A stretch of 64,000 nucleotides of DNA from JALYXV01 sp963791545 (GTDB lineage Bacteria > Actinomycetota > Acidimicrobiia > Acidimicrobiales > Palsa-688): the NCBI GenBank assembly GCA_963791545.1, contig CAWBSR010000001.1:62001-126000 (forward strand), written 5' to 3'. The notes beneath the pieces are model-generated. The model had not been told where the DNA came from. It worked only from the letters and a program-made list of their open reading frames with translations, and searched no databases. Each line of letters starts with the position of its first letter. Position 1 is the first letter of the stretch. The translations under genes were made by a program, and so were the position numbers. Of this stretch, positions 17,290-24,693 are shown piece after piece.

Positions 17290-17757
17290 TCAGGAGGCAC
17301 CGGGGCGGAGCGGGTAGCGGTACACGTTGGTCTCCCGGGCTTGGAAGCCCAACCGGCGATACAGCCGGTTGGCCGCCTCCCGGGAAGGGCGCGACGTCAA
17401 CTCCACCGTTTTTGCCCCGGCCTGAGCGGCCAGCTCCAGAGCACGCCGGGACAGGGCCTCCCCAACCCCGCGCCCTCGGGCCGACTGGTCGACGACGACA
17501 TCCTCGATCCAGGCCCGGATGCCGGTGGGAATCGGGAAAACCGCCAGGGTGAGCATCCCGACCGCGGGCCCAGGCCCGGCGCCGGCGCCCGCACCCCCAT
17601 CCCTGGCGAGGATCAGGGTGGTGGCGGGCGAGGCCACGATCGCCTCCAGGTCCTCGCGGGTAGGCGACGGGGCGGACGACGAGAGCTGCCCGACCAGGCG
17701 CCCGACGGCGGCCACCAACTCGTCGGTGACCTCGCCAGGCTCCTCTACCGTCGTCAC
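17290..17757 (-). CDS. GNAT-family N-acetyltransferase
   Basis: A 155-residue acetyl-CoA-dependent acyltransferase. The acetyl-CoA pyrophosphate-binding motif A is present as VVDQSARGRGVGEALSRRAL, followed by LTSRPSREAANRLYRRLGF, the usual last-helix motif. It resembles small, stand-alone amine acetyltransferases; the substrate cannot be told. It lies 96 bp upstream of citrate synthase on the same strand and may be read with it, but no functional link is evident. Confidence 0.8.
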   Translation of the reverse strand: MTTVEEPGEVTDELVAAVGRLVGQLSSSAPSPTREDLEAIVASPATTLILARDGGAGAGAGPGPAVGMLTLAVFPIPTGIRAWIEDVVVDQSARGRGVGEALSRRALELAAQAGAKTVELTSRPSREAANRLYRRLGFQARETNVYRYPLRPGAS

Positions 17758-17954
17758 TGCGGGCGAGCTTAGGAGGCCGTCCGCCCCTCGGCGCTCTCCC
17801 GATATTCACGGTGGATTAACAAAAAATGGGTGCAAAACTCCTCGGCCCTCGCCTATGGTTGGTATCCAGTGGAGGGAAGCGGCCGGTTGACTCCCCCCCT
17901 GTCCACCGGCCCCCCTCCCCTACCTCTCCCGTTCCCCCGGTAGCTTGATCGCAC

Positions 17955-18845
17955 ATGGCTCTTGATCCGGGCTCCGCAATCCGCTGGGAGCACCGCCCCC
18001 AGCTGCGCCAGCCGATCATGATTGTCGCCTTCGAGGGGTGGAGCGACGCCGGCGACGCCGCCTCGATGGCGGCGCGCTATCTGAGCGAGAGTTGGCCGGT
18101 GCGCCGTTTCGCAACCATCGACCCCGAGGAGTTCTTCGACTTCACCGCCACCCGCCCCCAGGTCCGCCTGACCGACGGCGGTGCCAGCCGGAGGATCGAC
18201 TGGCCCGAGACGCTGCTCCTCGCCGGGCCCATACCGGGGTCGGGCCGCGATGTCATCATCCTGCGGGGAGTGGAACCCCAGCTGCGGTGGCGGGCGTTCT
18301 GCGACTGCGTACTCGGTGTGGCCAGCACGTTGGGCGCCCAGATGCTGCTGACCCTCGGCGCCCTCCTCGCCGATGTCCCCCACACCCGGGCCGTGCCGGT
18401 CATCGGCGCCGCCTATGAACCGTCATTGGCGGCCCGTTTTGGTCTCAACCTCTCTCGGTACGAGGGCGAAACGGGCATCGTCGGCGTGCTCCACGATGCC
18501 TGTACCCGGGCCGGACTGCCCTCGGCCGGTCTGTGGGCATCGGTGCCCCACTACGTCCACCAGGTGACTTCGCCCAAGGCGGCGCTGGCCCTGGTCGAGC
18601 GGGCCGCCAGCATGATCGGCACCCGCCTCGACCCTGTCGAGCTGCGGGCCGCGAGCGAGGAGTACATCCGCCAGGTCAACGAGCGGGTCGCCGACGACGA
18701 TGACGCGTCGGCCTACGTGGCCCAACTGGAGGAAGCTGCCGACCGCCAGGCCGCCGAGACCCCCGAGGCCGACATCGTGCTGCCCAGCGCCGACAGCCTG
18801 GCCGCCGACGCCGAGCGCTTCCTCCGGGACTACGGCCGCGACTGA
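17955..18845 (+). CDS. PAC2-family protein
   Basis: A 296-residue protein of the PAC2 family, related to eukaryotic proteasome assembly chaperone 2 and common in proteasome-bearing actinobacteria. The hallmarks are IMIVAFEGWSDAGDAAS, FFDFTATRPQVR, RDVIILRGVEPQLRW and LGALLADVPHTRAVPV. The second half is rich in acidic and Ala residues. An actual role in proteasome assembly is not shown for most bacterial members. It starts at ATG 17955 after a GC-rich leader and is followed 47 bp later by an unrelated small gene on the same strand. Confidence 0.85.
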   Translation: MALDPGSAIRWEHRPQLRQPIMIVAFEGWSDAGDAASMAARYLSESWPVRRFATIDPEEFFDFTATRPQVRLTDGGASRRIDWPETLLLAGPIPGSGRDVIILRGVEPQLRWRAFCDCVLGVASTLGAQMLLTLGALLADVPHTRAVPVIGAAYEPSLAARFGLNLSRYEGETGIVGVLHDACTRAGLPSAGLWASVPHYVHQVTSPKAALALVERAASMIGTRLDPVELRAASEEYIRQVNERVADDDDASAYVAQLEEAADRQAAETPEADIVLPSADSLAADAERFLRDYGRD

Positions 18846-18892
18846 CAACCGGTGACCCGCTGAGACCGCCGCCCCAGCCGGGCCCTGCTGAC

Positions 18893-19375
18893 ATGGCCCG
18901 TGAGCTGACCCCCACCTGCGTCTGGCGCATGTCTCCCGCCGTCGTCCTGGCCCTGGACAGCCGCTTCGGCGAGCCCGTCGACGCCTACGTAAACGGGTCC
19001 CAGGTCTGGCTGCGCCCTGACGGCCCTCATGGCATCACCATCGAGTGGCGGCTCCACCCGGTGCCGGGGTACCGGCGACCGCCGGGTATCGGCACCCACG
19101 AGGTCTTCGAGCAGGTGGCCTTTGCGCTGGCCTCCGGCGACGACCCGCCCGACCCGCCGGCCCCGCTCGACCAGCTGTGGGAGGGCCTGGAGGCGTTCCC
19201 TGCCTACGAGGAGGAGGTGGAGCCGGCCCCCTTGGTGGCGGCGGTCACCGAGGCGCTAGGGCTGGCCCCCGACGCTGCGGGCCTCGTCGACCACGAACCC
19301 ATCGGCGACGCCTGGCAACGCAGCCGGGGCGCCACCTCCATCCTCTCTGAGGTCCTGCGCCAGCTGCAGCCCTAG
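18893..19375 (+). CDS. Conserved-looking hypothetical protein
   Basis: A 160-residue protein I do not recognise. It begins MARELTPTCVWRMSP and has an N-terminal beta-rich part (EPVDAYVNGSQVWL, ITIEWRLHPVPGY), an acidic middle and a helical C-terminus (SILSEVLRQLQP). It has no signal peptide, membrane helix or metal motif. Codon use and third-position GC match the neighbours and the start is 47 bp after the PAC2 gene, so the two are probably co-transcribed. Its stop overlaps the end of the convergent Nudix gene by 4 bp. Confidence 0.65.
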   Translation: MARELTPTCVWRMSPAVVLALDSRFGEPVDAYVNGSQVWLRPDGPHGITIEWRLHPVPGYRRPPGIGTHEVFEQVAFALASGDDPPDPPAPLDQLWEGLEAFPAYEEEVEPAPLVAAVTEALGLAPDAAGLVDHEPIGDAWQRSRGATSILSEVLRQLQP

Positions 19376-20079
19376 GTCGCGCCGTCCGCGCCGTCGCCGC
19401 CCTGCTCGTCGCGCCACATGGGCTTGCGGGGCCGGTCGAACACCACGTCGACGGGCTCACCCCGGATGGCGGCAAAGGCGGCCGGACGCCACCGCGCCGC
19501 CCCCGCCAGCGGGGAAGGCAGTTCGTCCTCGGAGAACCAGCCCACATCCCGCGTCTCCAGCGGATGGCGGGCCAGCACCCCCCCGACGGCCCGGCAGTGG
19601 AAGACCAGCGAGTACAGCGGAACACTGGTGAACCCGAGCCGCAACCCGTCCAGCACCGCGATCAGCCGCAGCGGCTCCACCTCGATACCGGTCTCCTCCA
19701 GGACCTCCTTGGCCGCCACCTCCGAGGCCGAGTAGCCGACGTCGGCCCAGCCGGTGGGATACAGCCACACCCCGGAGTCGGCTCGCTGGATGAGCAGGAT
19801 CTGGCCGGAGTCGTTGCCGACCACGGCGCCGACCGCGATCTTGGGCGTCACGTACCCGGGGACCCCGCTGCCAACCGAGCGCAACCACTCCTCGATCAGG
19901 ACCTCAGCCTCGAGCTCGGTGCCTGCCGCCACCCGGATGTCGGCGGCCACCCTGAGGACCTCCTCGAAGCGCTCCCGCTCGTACAGGTTGTCGCTGAAAC
20001 CGAGACCGGTCCTGGCGATCCCCGCCAGGGCTTCGCTCCAGCGCAAGAGATCGTGGGCGTTCGCGGGCGTGCTCGCCAT
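19372..20079 (-). CDS. Nudix hydrolase with nucleoside-diphosphate-X N-terminal domain
   Basis: Hydrolyses a nucleoside diphosphate linked to another moiety. An N-terminal helical domain (DLLRWSEALAGIARTGLGFSDNLYERERFEEVLRVA region) matches the NUDIX_N family found in ADP-ribose/sugar pyrophosphatases. The Nudix box begins at GWADVGYSASE; its end reads AAKEVLEETGI, with Lys in place of the usual Arg of the REUxEExGU core and no Glu at box position 7. The metal-binding EExxE-type glutamates are kept. I use ATG 20079 rather than the longer frame to 20190, which would overlap the upstream oxidoreductase and add a Gly/Ala/Pro stretch. Confidence 0.85.
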   Translation of the reverse strand: MASTPANAHDLLRWSEALAGIARTGLGFSDNLYERERFEEVLRVAADIRVAAGTELEAEVLIEEWLRSVGSGVPGYVTPKIAVGAVVGNDSGQILLIQRADSGVWLYPTGWADVGYSASEVAAKEVLEETGIEVEPLRLIAVLDGLRLGFTSVPLYSLVFHCRAVGGVLARHPLETRDVGWFSEDELPSPLAGAARWRPAAFAAIRGEPVDVVFDRPRKPMWRDEQGGDGADGAT

Positions 20080-20129
20080 GGCCCGGAGGCTATCGGGCTG
20101 GCCCGCCCCACCGGGCTCGACCAGAGCGG

Positions 20130-21479
20130 CTAGCCCCGGTCCTCGACCAGCCGCACCGCCCGCCGGGCCGCCTGTTGCACCGGGTCCCACAACGGTGAGA
20201 ACGGGGGGGCGTAGGACAGGTCGAGGTACACCAGGTCCTCGGCGGTCATCGCCGCGGTGATGGCGGTGGCGAGGACGTCGATGCGTTTGGCGGTCCCCTC
20301 GTTGCCGACCACCTGACCGCCGAGGATGCGCCCCGTGACCCGCTCGACCAGCAGCTTGACGGTGATCGTTCCCGCTCCCGGGTAGTACCCGGCCCGCGTC
20401 GTGCTCTCGATTCTGGCCACCACGTATTCGAAGCCCGCCTCATTGGCCTCGCGTTCGTTGACGCCGGTTCGACCCACCTCGAGGGCGCACAGCTTGGTGA
20501 TAGCCGTCCCCACCACCCCGGGGAAGGTGGCGTAGCCACCCGCGATGTTGATTCCGGCGACCATCGCCTGCTTGTTGGCGACGGTACCCAGCGCCACGTA
20601 CAGGGGGGCCCCGGTTACGAGGGAACGGGACTGGCAGCAGTCGCCCGCCGCCCAGATGCCTTCGACCGAGGTCCGCTGACGGCGATCGACGACGATGGCA
20701 TCTCTCACCCCGACTTCGATGCCGGCGTCGGCCGCCAGGTCGGAGTTGGGCTCGACGCCGAGGCCGAGGATCACCAGGTCGGCGGAGATCCTCCGAGCGG
20801 TCGTGATCACGGCGTCGGGCTCGATGGCAGTGACCTCCTCCCCGGTGTGGAGGTTGACCCCGTGCTGGCGCATGCCCGCCCCGACCAGGGAACCCATGTC
20901 CGGGTCCAAGGTGCCCATGACCTCGTCGCCCTGTTCGACGACTGTCACCGAGGCCTGGCGCTTCAGGAACGCCTCGGCCAGCTCCAAGCCGATGTAGCCG
21001 CCGCCGATCACGACGACCTGCTCGCAGGCGCCGGACTTGATTGTCTCCAGTAGCCGGGCGGCGTCGTCGAGGGTCTGCACCCCATGAACCTGGGGGCCGT
21101 CTATGCCGGGAATGGGGGGTCGCCGGGGCCGGGCCCCGGTGGCGATGTGGAGCAGGTCGAAGCCGAGGGAGTAGGTCCGCTCCTGGGCCAGGTTCCTCAC
21201 CTCGACGACCCGCCGGTCGAGGTCGATCCCCATGGCACGGTGGCCGGTACGAACGTCGATTCGCAGCTGGTCACGGAACTGCTGAGGTGTCCGCACCACC
21301 AGTTCGTCCAACGCCCACACATCGCCGCTGATCACATAGGGGATGCCGCAGGCCGAGTAGCTGGTGTGACGGCCCTGCTCGAGCGCCACGATCTCAAAAT
21401 CGGCACCGTGGCGGCGGGCCGTGGTCGCCGCCGCCATGCCGCCCGCGTCGCCGCCTATGACGAGGAGACGGTGCGACAT
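20130..21479 (-). CDS. FAD-dependent pyridine nucleotide-disulfide oxidoreductase (CoA-disulfide reductase/NADH oxidase type)
   Basis: A 449-residue flavoprotein that uses NAD(P)H to reduce CoA disulfide, a related disulfide, polysulfide or oxygen. The FAD dinucleotide fold is LLVIGGDAGGMAAATTARR, the redox-active single Cys is in SYSACGIPY (about residue 44), the NAD(P)H fold is VVVIGGGYIGLELAEAF, and the second FAD motif is EGIWAAGDCCQ. A C-terminal dimerisation domain follows. The single active Cys separates it from glutathione or lipoamide reductases, which use CxxxxC. It stands alone, with no rhodanese fusion. Confidence 0.88.
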   Translation of the reverse strand: MSHRLLVIGGDAGGMAAATTARRHGADFEIVALEQGRHTSYSACGIPYVISGDVWALDELVVRTPQQFRDQLRIDVRTGHRAMGIDLDRRVVEVRNLAQERTYSLGFDLLHIATGARPRRPPIPGIDGPQVHGVQTLDDAARLLETIKSGACEQVVVIGGGYIGLELAEAFLKRQASVTVVEQGDEVMGTLDPDMGSLVGAGMRQHGVNLHTGEEVTAIEPDAVITTARRISADLVILGLGVEPNSDLAADAGIEVGVRDAIVVDRRQRTSVEGIWAAGDCCQSRSLVTGAPLYVALGTVANKQAMVAGINIAGGYATFPGVVGTAITKLCALEVGRTGVNEREANEAGFEYVVARIESTTRAGYYPGAGTITVKLLVERVTGRILGGQVVGNEGTAKRIDVLATAITAAMTAEDLVYLDLSYAPPFSPLWDPVQQAARRAVRLVEDRG

Positions 21480-21538
21480 GGTCGCAGCCTAGGTTCCAGG
21501 TCCGCCACCGTAGGGGACCCGTGTCATGATGAGACGCC

Positions 21539-21796
21539 ATGGCCGTTCGCGACGACTGTCGCCATTACCTCAAGCGGAGTACGCCGACCGGCGAGGCGGT
21601 CGAGCGGTGCCGCCTCAACGCCAACCTGGACAACCCCTTCGCGTGCCCCGAGGGATGCCTGTTCTTCGAGACGCGCAACGTATCGTCGACGGGCTGGACC
21701 CAGGGACCGAGCGAACCCCTGAGCAACACCGGCCAGGGCCTGATTGGCCTTCCCGACCCTCCCAAGCGGAGGAGGGGGAAAAAGAAGGATCGCTAG
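21539..21796 (+). CDS. Small cysteine-containing conserved protein
   Basis: An 85-residue protein with four cysteines (DDCRHYL, ERCRLN, FACPEGCLFF) and a strongly basic C-terminus (KRRRGKKKDR). The spacing C-x15-C-x11-C-x3-C could hold zinc or an iron-sulfur cluster, but this is inference. It begins at ATG 21539 in a short intergenic region divergent from the FAD oxidoreductase. Function unknown. Confidence 0.6.
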   Translation: MAVRDDCRHYLKRSTPTGEAVERCRLNANLDNPFACPEGCLFFETRNVSSTGWTQGPSEPLSNTGQGLIGLPDPPKRRRGKKKDR

Positions 21797-21832
21797 GGCG
21801 ACTGGCGAGGGGGACCCTTGTCGGCGTCGCGG

Positions 21833-22270
21833 CTAGAGGTCGACGATCGCGGTGACGGGGCCGTCATTGATCAGCTCGACCTGCATCTCGGCCCCGAAGC
21901 GGCCGGTGGCCACCTGAGCGCCCCGTCGCCGGAGCTCGGCGACGACCTCGTCGACAAGGGGTTCCGCGTAGGCGCCGGGAGCGGCCGCCGCCCACGACGG
22001 GCGCCGGCCTCGGGTCGTGTCGCCGTAGAGGGTGAACTGGCTGACGACCAGGACCCCGGCGTCGACGTCGCCGGCGGCCAGGTTCATGACCCCGGCCGCG
22101 TCGTCGAAGATCCGCAGCCCCCAGAGCTTGGCGGCCAGGGAACGGGAGGTGGCGGGGGTATCGGAGTGGGTGACGCCCACCAGGACGCAGAGCCCCGGTC
22201 CGATCTCACCCACCACCTCGCCGGCCACCCGGACCCGGGCCTCCGTGACCCGCTGGACGACGGCGCGCAG
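21833..22270 (-). CDS. dtd: D-aminoacyl-tRNA deacylase, apparent CTG start
   Basis: Hydrolyses D-aminoacyl-tRNAs (and mischarged glycyl-tRNA), protecting translation. The protein is the family-standard 145 residues when read from CTG 22270, giving the expected (M)RAVVQRVTEARVRV N-terminus. Catalytic-site motifs SQFTLYGD and the Gly-cisPro motif in NDGPVT are present. No ATG, GTG or TTG occurs at that position, and the CTG begins two bases after the upstream stop. The next in-frame GTG would remove the first beta strand. It is the last gene of a leftward operon with two uncharacterised genes and larE. Confidence 0.9.
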   Translation of the reverse strand: MRAVVQRVTEARVRVAGEVVGEIGPGLCVLVGVTHSDTPATSRSLAAKLWGLRIFDDAAGVMNLAAGDVDAGVLVVSQFTLYGDTTRGRRPSWAAAAPGAYAEPLVDEVVAELRRRGAQVATGRFGAEMQVELINDGPVTAIVDL

Positions 22271-22272
22271 GG

Positions 22273-22590
22273 CTAGCCGCCGCCCAGCAACTCCGCGACC
22301 TGGGCGAAGAAGGCGCTGCGGGCCAGCACCCGGTCGCACCCGGCCGCGGTGGCCGCGGCGAGCCGTTCCCGGTCGTCGTGACGCCCGAAGCCGATCGTGG
22401 GGGCCCCAATGGCGGGGAGCACCTCCAGGACGCCGGGGCGGCTGAGGTCCACAACCACCAGGGCCGCCCCCTCGGAGGCGGCGGGAAGATCGCCCGGCCG
22501 GGCGACGAAGGTCACCGGGCCGTAGGCCCCCACCTTGGAGCGGTCCATCAGATCGGGCACATAGGCCACCGTGCCCTGGGCGCTGCTCAT
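22273..22590 (-). CDS. Uncharacterised small alpha/beta protein, receiver-like fold
   Basis: A 105-residue protein with alternating strands and helices (VAYVPDLMDRSKV, AALVVVDLSRPGVLEVL, PTIGFGRHDDRERLAAATAAGCDRVLARSAF). The order resembles a CheY-like receiver without the conserved acidic pocket, so phosphorylation is doubtful. It overlaps the next upstream gene by 4 bp (ATGA) and is 2 bp ahead of dtd, so it belongs to the same operon. Function unknown. Confidence 0.65.
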   Translation of the reverse strand: MSSAQGTVAYVPDLMDRSKVGAYGPVTFVARPGDLPAASEGAALVVVDLSRPGVLEVLPAIGAPTIGFGRHDDRERLAAATAAGCDRVLARSAFFAQVAELLGGG

Positions 22591-23057
22591 CGGCCACCTC
22601 CGTGGCGTCGCTTGTGCTCGAAGGCCTTGGCGGCGCCCCAGTGCAGCCCCAGGTGGGCCAGTTCCGGCGCCAGGTCGGCGAACGAGGCGGGGACCAGGTC
22701 GTAGACGTCATCGGGGAACAATTCCTCGGCGGCGTCGTCGCGGACCACGGCGGGCACCGCGGCCGCCGCCAGCACCTCGGTCGGGAAGCGGACCGCGCTC
22801 CTTCGCACGATGGCGAGAGGTGTGGAGCGTTGCTCGTCGATGTCCGCCTCCAGCAGGGCCCGCACCGGAGGGCCGACGTGGACGGCCGCCTCCCGTCCCG
22901 CCGCGGCCGCGGCGGCGGCCACCTCGGCCGGGACCGCACCCTCCCACGCCGTCATGATGGCGGCCACGCTGCGCTCCACCCACCCGGGCAGGGCCGCCTC
23001 GATCCCATCTGCGAGGGCGGCGGCGTAAACGGCGACATCCACGTCTTCCACGATCAC
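22587..23057 (-). CDS. Uncharacterised protein of the larE-dtd operon
   Basis: A 156-residue Ala-rich, mostly helical and acidic protein with no recognised domain. Segments FPDDVYDLVPASFADL and LGLHWGAAKAFEHKRRHGGG look conserved rather than low-complexity. It has no signal peptide or membrane helix. It overlaps larE by 4 bp upstream and the receiver-like gene by 4 bp downstream, so all are translated from one message. Confidence 0.6.
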   Translation of the reverse strand: MIVEDVDVAVYAAALADGIEAALPGWVERSVAAIMTAWEGAVPAEVAAAAAAAGREAAVHVGPPVRALLEADIDEQRSTPLAIVRRSAVRFPTEVLAAAAVPAVVRDDAAEELFPDDVYDLVPASFADLAPELAHLGLHWGAAKAFEHKRRHGGGR

Positions 23058-23845
23058 TGCAACGCCTGGTTGAGGTTTCCGGAGCGGAATCCCTCCAGAT
23101 CGAGGGTCACGTACCGGTAGCCGGCCCCCCGGACGGCGGCGACCAGTTCGGCCCGGCGGTCGAGCGCCAAAGCGAGGTCCTCGCTCGGCAACTCCACCCG
23201 GGCCAGGTCCCCGTAGTGGCGTACCCGGAGCTGGCGGAAACCCAGCCCCCGCAGAGCATCTTCGGCTTGGGCCACCGATTCCAGCCGGCCCACGGTGACC
23301 GGCGTGCCGTAGGGCAGGCGGGAAGCCAGGCAGGCACCGGCCGGTTTGTCCCAGGTCCGCAGGCCCAGCCGGCGGGAAACCTCCCGGATGTCAGCCTTGC
23401 TGAAATGGCTGTCCACCAGGGGGAAGCGGGCGCCCCGTTCGGCTGCCGCCGTCTGCCCGGGGCGGTGGTCACCCAGGTCGTCGAGGTTGACGCCGAGCAC
23501 CACTGTCGCCCCCATATCGGCGGCCAGGGGCGCCAGGATGTCCAGCAGTTCCGCCTTGCAGTGGTAGCAGCGGTCGCCGCCGTTGGCCACGTACTCAGGG
23601 CGGTTCAGCTCCCGGGTCTCGACCGGCAGCCACGGTATCCCCCACTCCTGGGCCAGCTGCTCGCAGTCGGCCAGGTCGCCCGGGGCCAGCGACGGCGACA
23701 CCGCGGTGGCAGCCACCATCCGCTCCGCTCCCAAGGTGTCCGCGGCCACCCAGGCCAGGAACGCCGAGTCGGCGCCCCCACTGAAGGCGGCCACCACCCG
23801 GCCCATATCGCCCAAAGTTCGCCGCAGCGCGGCCAGATCCCCCAT
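23054..23845 (-). CDS. larE: LarE-like ATP-dependent sulfur transferase
   Basis: PP-loop enzyme that adenylates its substrate and donates sulfur, in the well-studied case to the nickel-pincer cofactor of lactate racemase. The PP-loop is AAFSGGADSAFLAW, CYHCKAELL is a family signature, and KPAGACLASRLPYG carries the Cys that acts as the sacrificial sulfur donor in single-Cys LarE. ATG 23845 (MGDLAALRR) is preferred over 23881 because the family begins close to this point. No larA, larB or larC is in the window, so the acceptor is unknown; many genomes carry such unpartnered LarE homologues. Confidence 0.85.
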   Translation of the reverse strand: MGDLAALRRTLGDMGRVVAAFSGGADSAFLAWVAADTLGAERMVAATAVSPSLAPGDLADCEQLAQEWGIPWLPVETRELNRPEYVANGGDRCYHCKAELLDILAPLAADMGATVVLGVNLDDLGDHRPGQTAAAERGARFPLVDSHFSKADIREVSRRLGLRTWDKPAGACLASRLPYGTPVTVGRLESVAQAEDALRGLGFRQLRVRHYGDLARVELPSEDLALALDRRAELVAAVRGAGYRYVTLDLEGFRSGNLNQALQ

Positions 23846-23921
23846 CAGGACCGAGGTGCGCTGAAAAATCGGTGTGTACACGTGGACTTGTCAGCGCACC
23901 CCCTCTCGAAACGGGTCACGG

Positions 23922-24611
23922 TCAGCCCGACGCCAGGCCCACCTGGGCCAGGACTTCTTCGATCTCGCTCACGATGCCGGTGAAAAAGGTCCCGAACTCG
24001 GCGTAGTGGGCCGACGCCTCGTCGAAGCGCATGGTGTACACGACGTCTTTCAGGTCGTCGGGGGCGGTCGCGAAGAGGGAGACGCCCCATTCGTAGTCGT
24101 CGAGGCCGGTGGAGCCGGTGATGAGCTGCACCACCCGGCCCGCGAAGGTCCGCCCTACCTTGCCGTGCCCCAGCATCAGGTCCTTCCGGTCCTCGAAGGG
24201 CAGGGCGAACCAGTTGTGACCCTCGGCCCGGCGCTTGGACATGGCATAGAAGCAGAAGGCCCGCTTGCCGGCCGGCGGCAGCACTGGGTAAAGGCGGGCC
24301 CGCAGCAACTCCTCGGGCATGCCCTTGGCGTACTCCGAGACCTCGGTGAGCGACACGTAGGAGTGGACGATCTCCAAACCGGCCCCTTCGATCCCGGCCT
24401 GGAACAGCCGGAGAATCACCCAGTCGGGTCCCAGTGCCATCAGCCCCAGGTCCGCCTTGTGGCCGAACACCGAGAAGGCGACCACCTGATGGCCCGACGC
24501 CTGGGCCGCCTTGACCGCCGCGACCACCTCTTCGGGGTCGGCGGACGGACCGATTTTGCAGAACAGGTGCAGGACCCCCCAGCCCTCCCCCGGCGTCAAT
24601 GGTGCGCTCAC
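23922..24611 (-). CDS. hemQ: Coproheme decarboxylase HemQ (chlorite-dismutase family)
   Basis: Last step of the coproporphyrin-dependent haem pathway used by actinobacteria: oxidative decarboxylation of Fe-coproporphyrin III to haem b. Family features are WGVLHLFCKIG, DWVILRLFQAGI, SYVSLTEVSEYAKGMPEE, RAFCFYAMSKRR, NWFALPFEDRKDLMLGHGKVGRTFAGRV (containing the haem-proximal His) and the C-terminal YTMRFDEASAHYAEFGTFFTG. GTG 24611 is preferred over 24656 because the extra residues lie in the groEL terminator region. It stands downstream of groEL, separated by a strong hairpin. Confidence 0.88.
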   Translation of the reverse strand: MSAPLTPGEGWGVLHLFCKIGPSADPEEVVAAVKAAQASGHQVVAFSVFGHKADLGLMALGPDWVILRLFQAGIEGAGLEIVHSYVSLTEVSEYAKGMPEELLRARLYPVLPPAGKRAFCFYAMSKRRAEGHNWFALPFEDRKDLMLGHGKVGRTFAGRVVQLITGSTGLDDYEWGVSLFATAPDDLKDVVYTMRFDEASAHYAEFGTFFTGIVSEIEEVLAQVGLASG

Positions 24612-24642
24612 GACGGTCGATTCTACGGAGCCCGGACGCGAA

Positions 24643-24671
24643 GGAGGGGCGCCCACCCGGGGCGCCCCTCC
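24643..24671 (-). terminator. GC-rich hairpin after groEL
   Basis: Perfect 11-bp inverted repeat (GGAGGGGCGCC / GGCGCCCCTCC) with a 7-base loop, 23 bp beyond the groEL stop. There is only a weak T-run on the exit side, so it is a probable but not textbook intrinsic terminator. Confidence 0.65.
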
Positions 24672-24693
24672 CTTGGCGATCTCAGCGCGAGAT

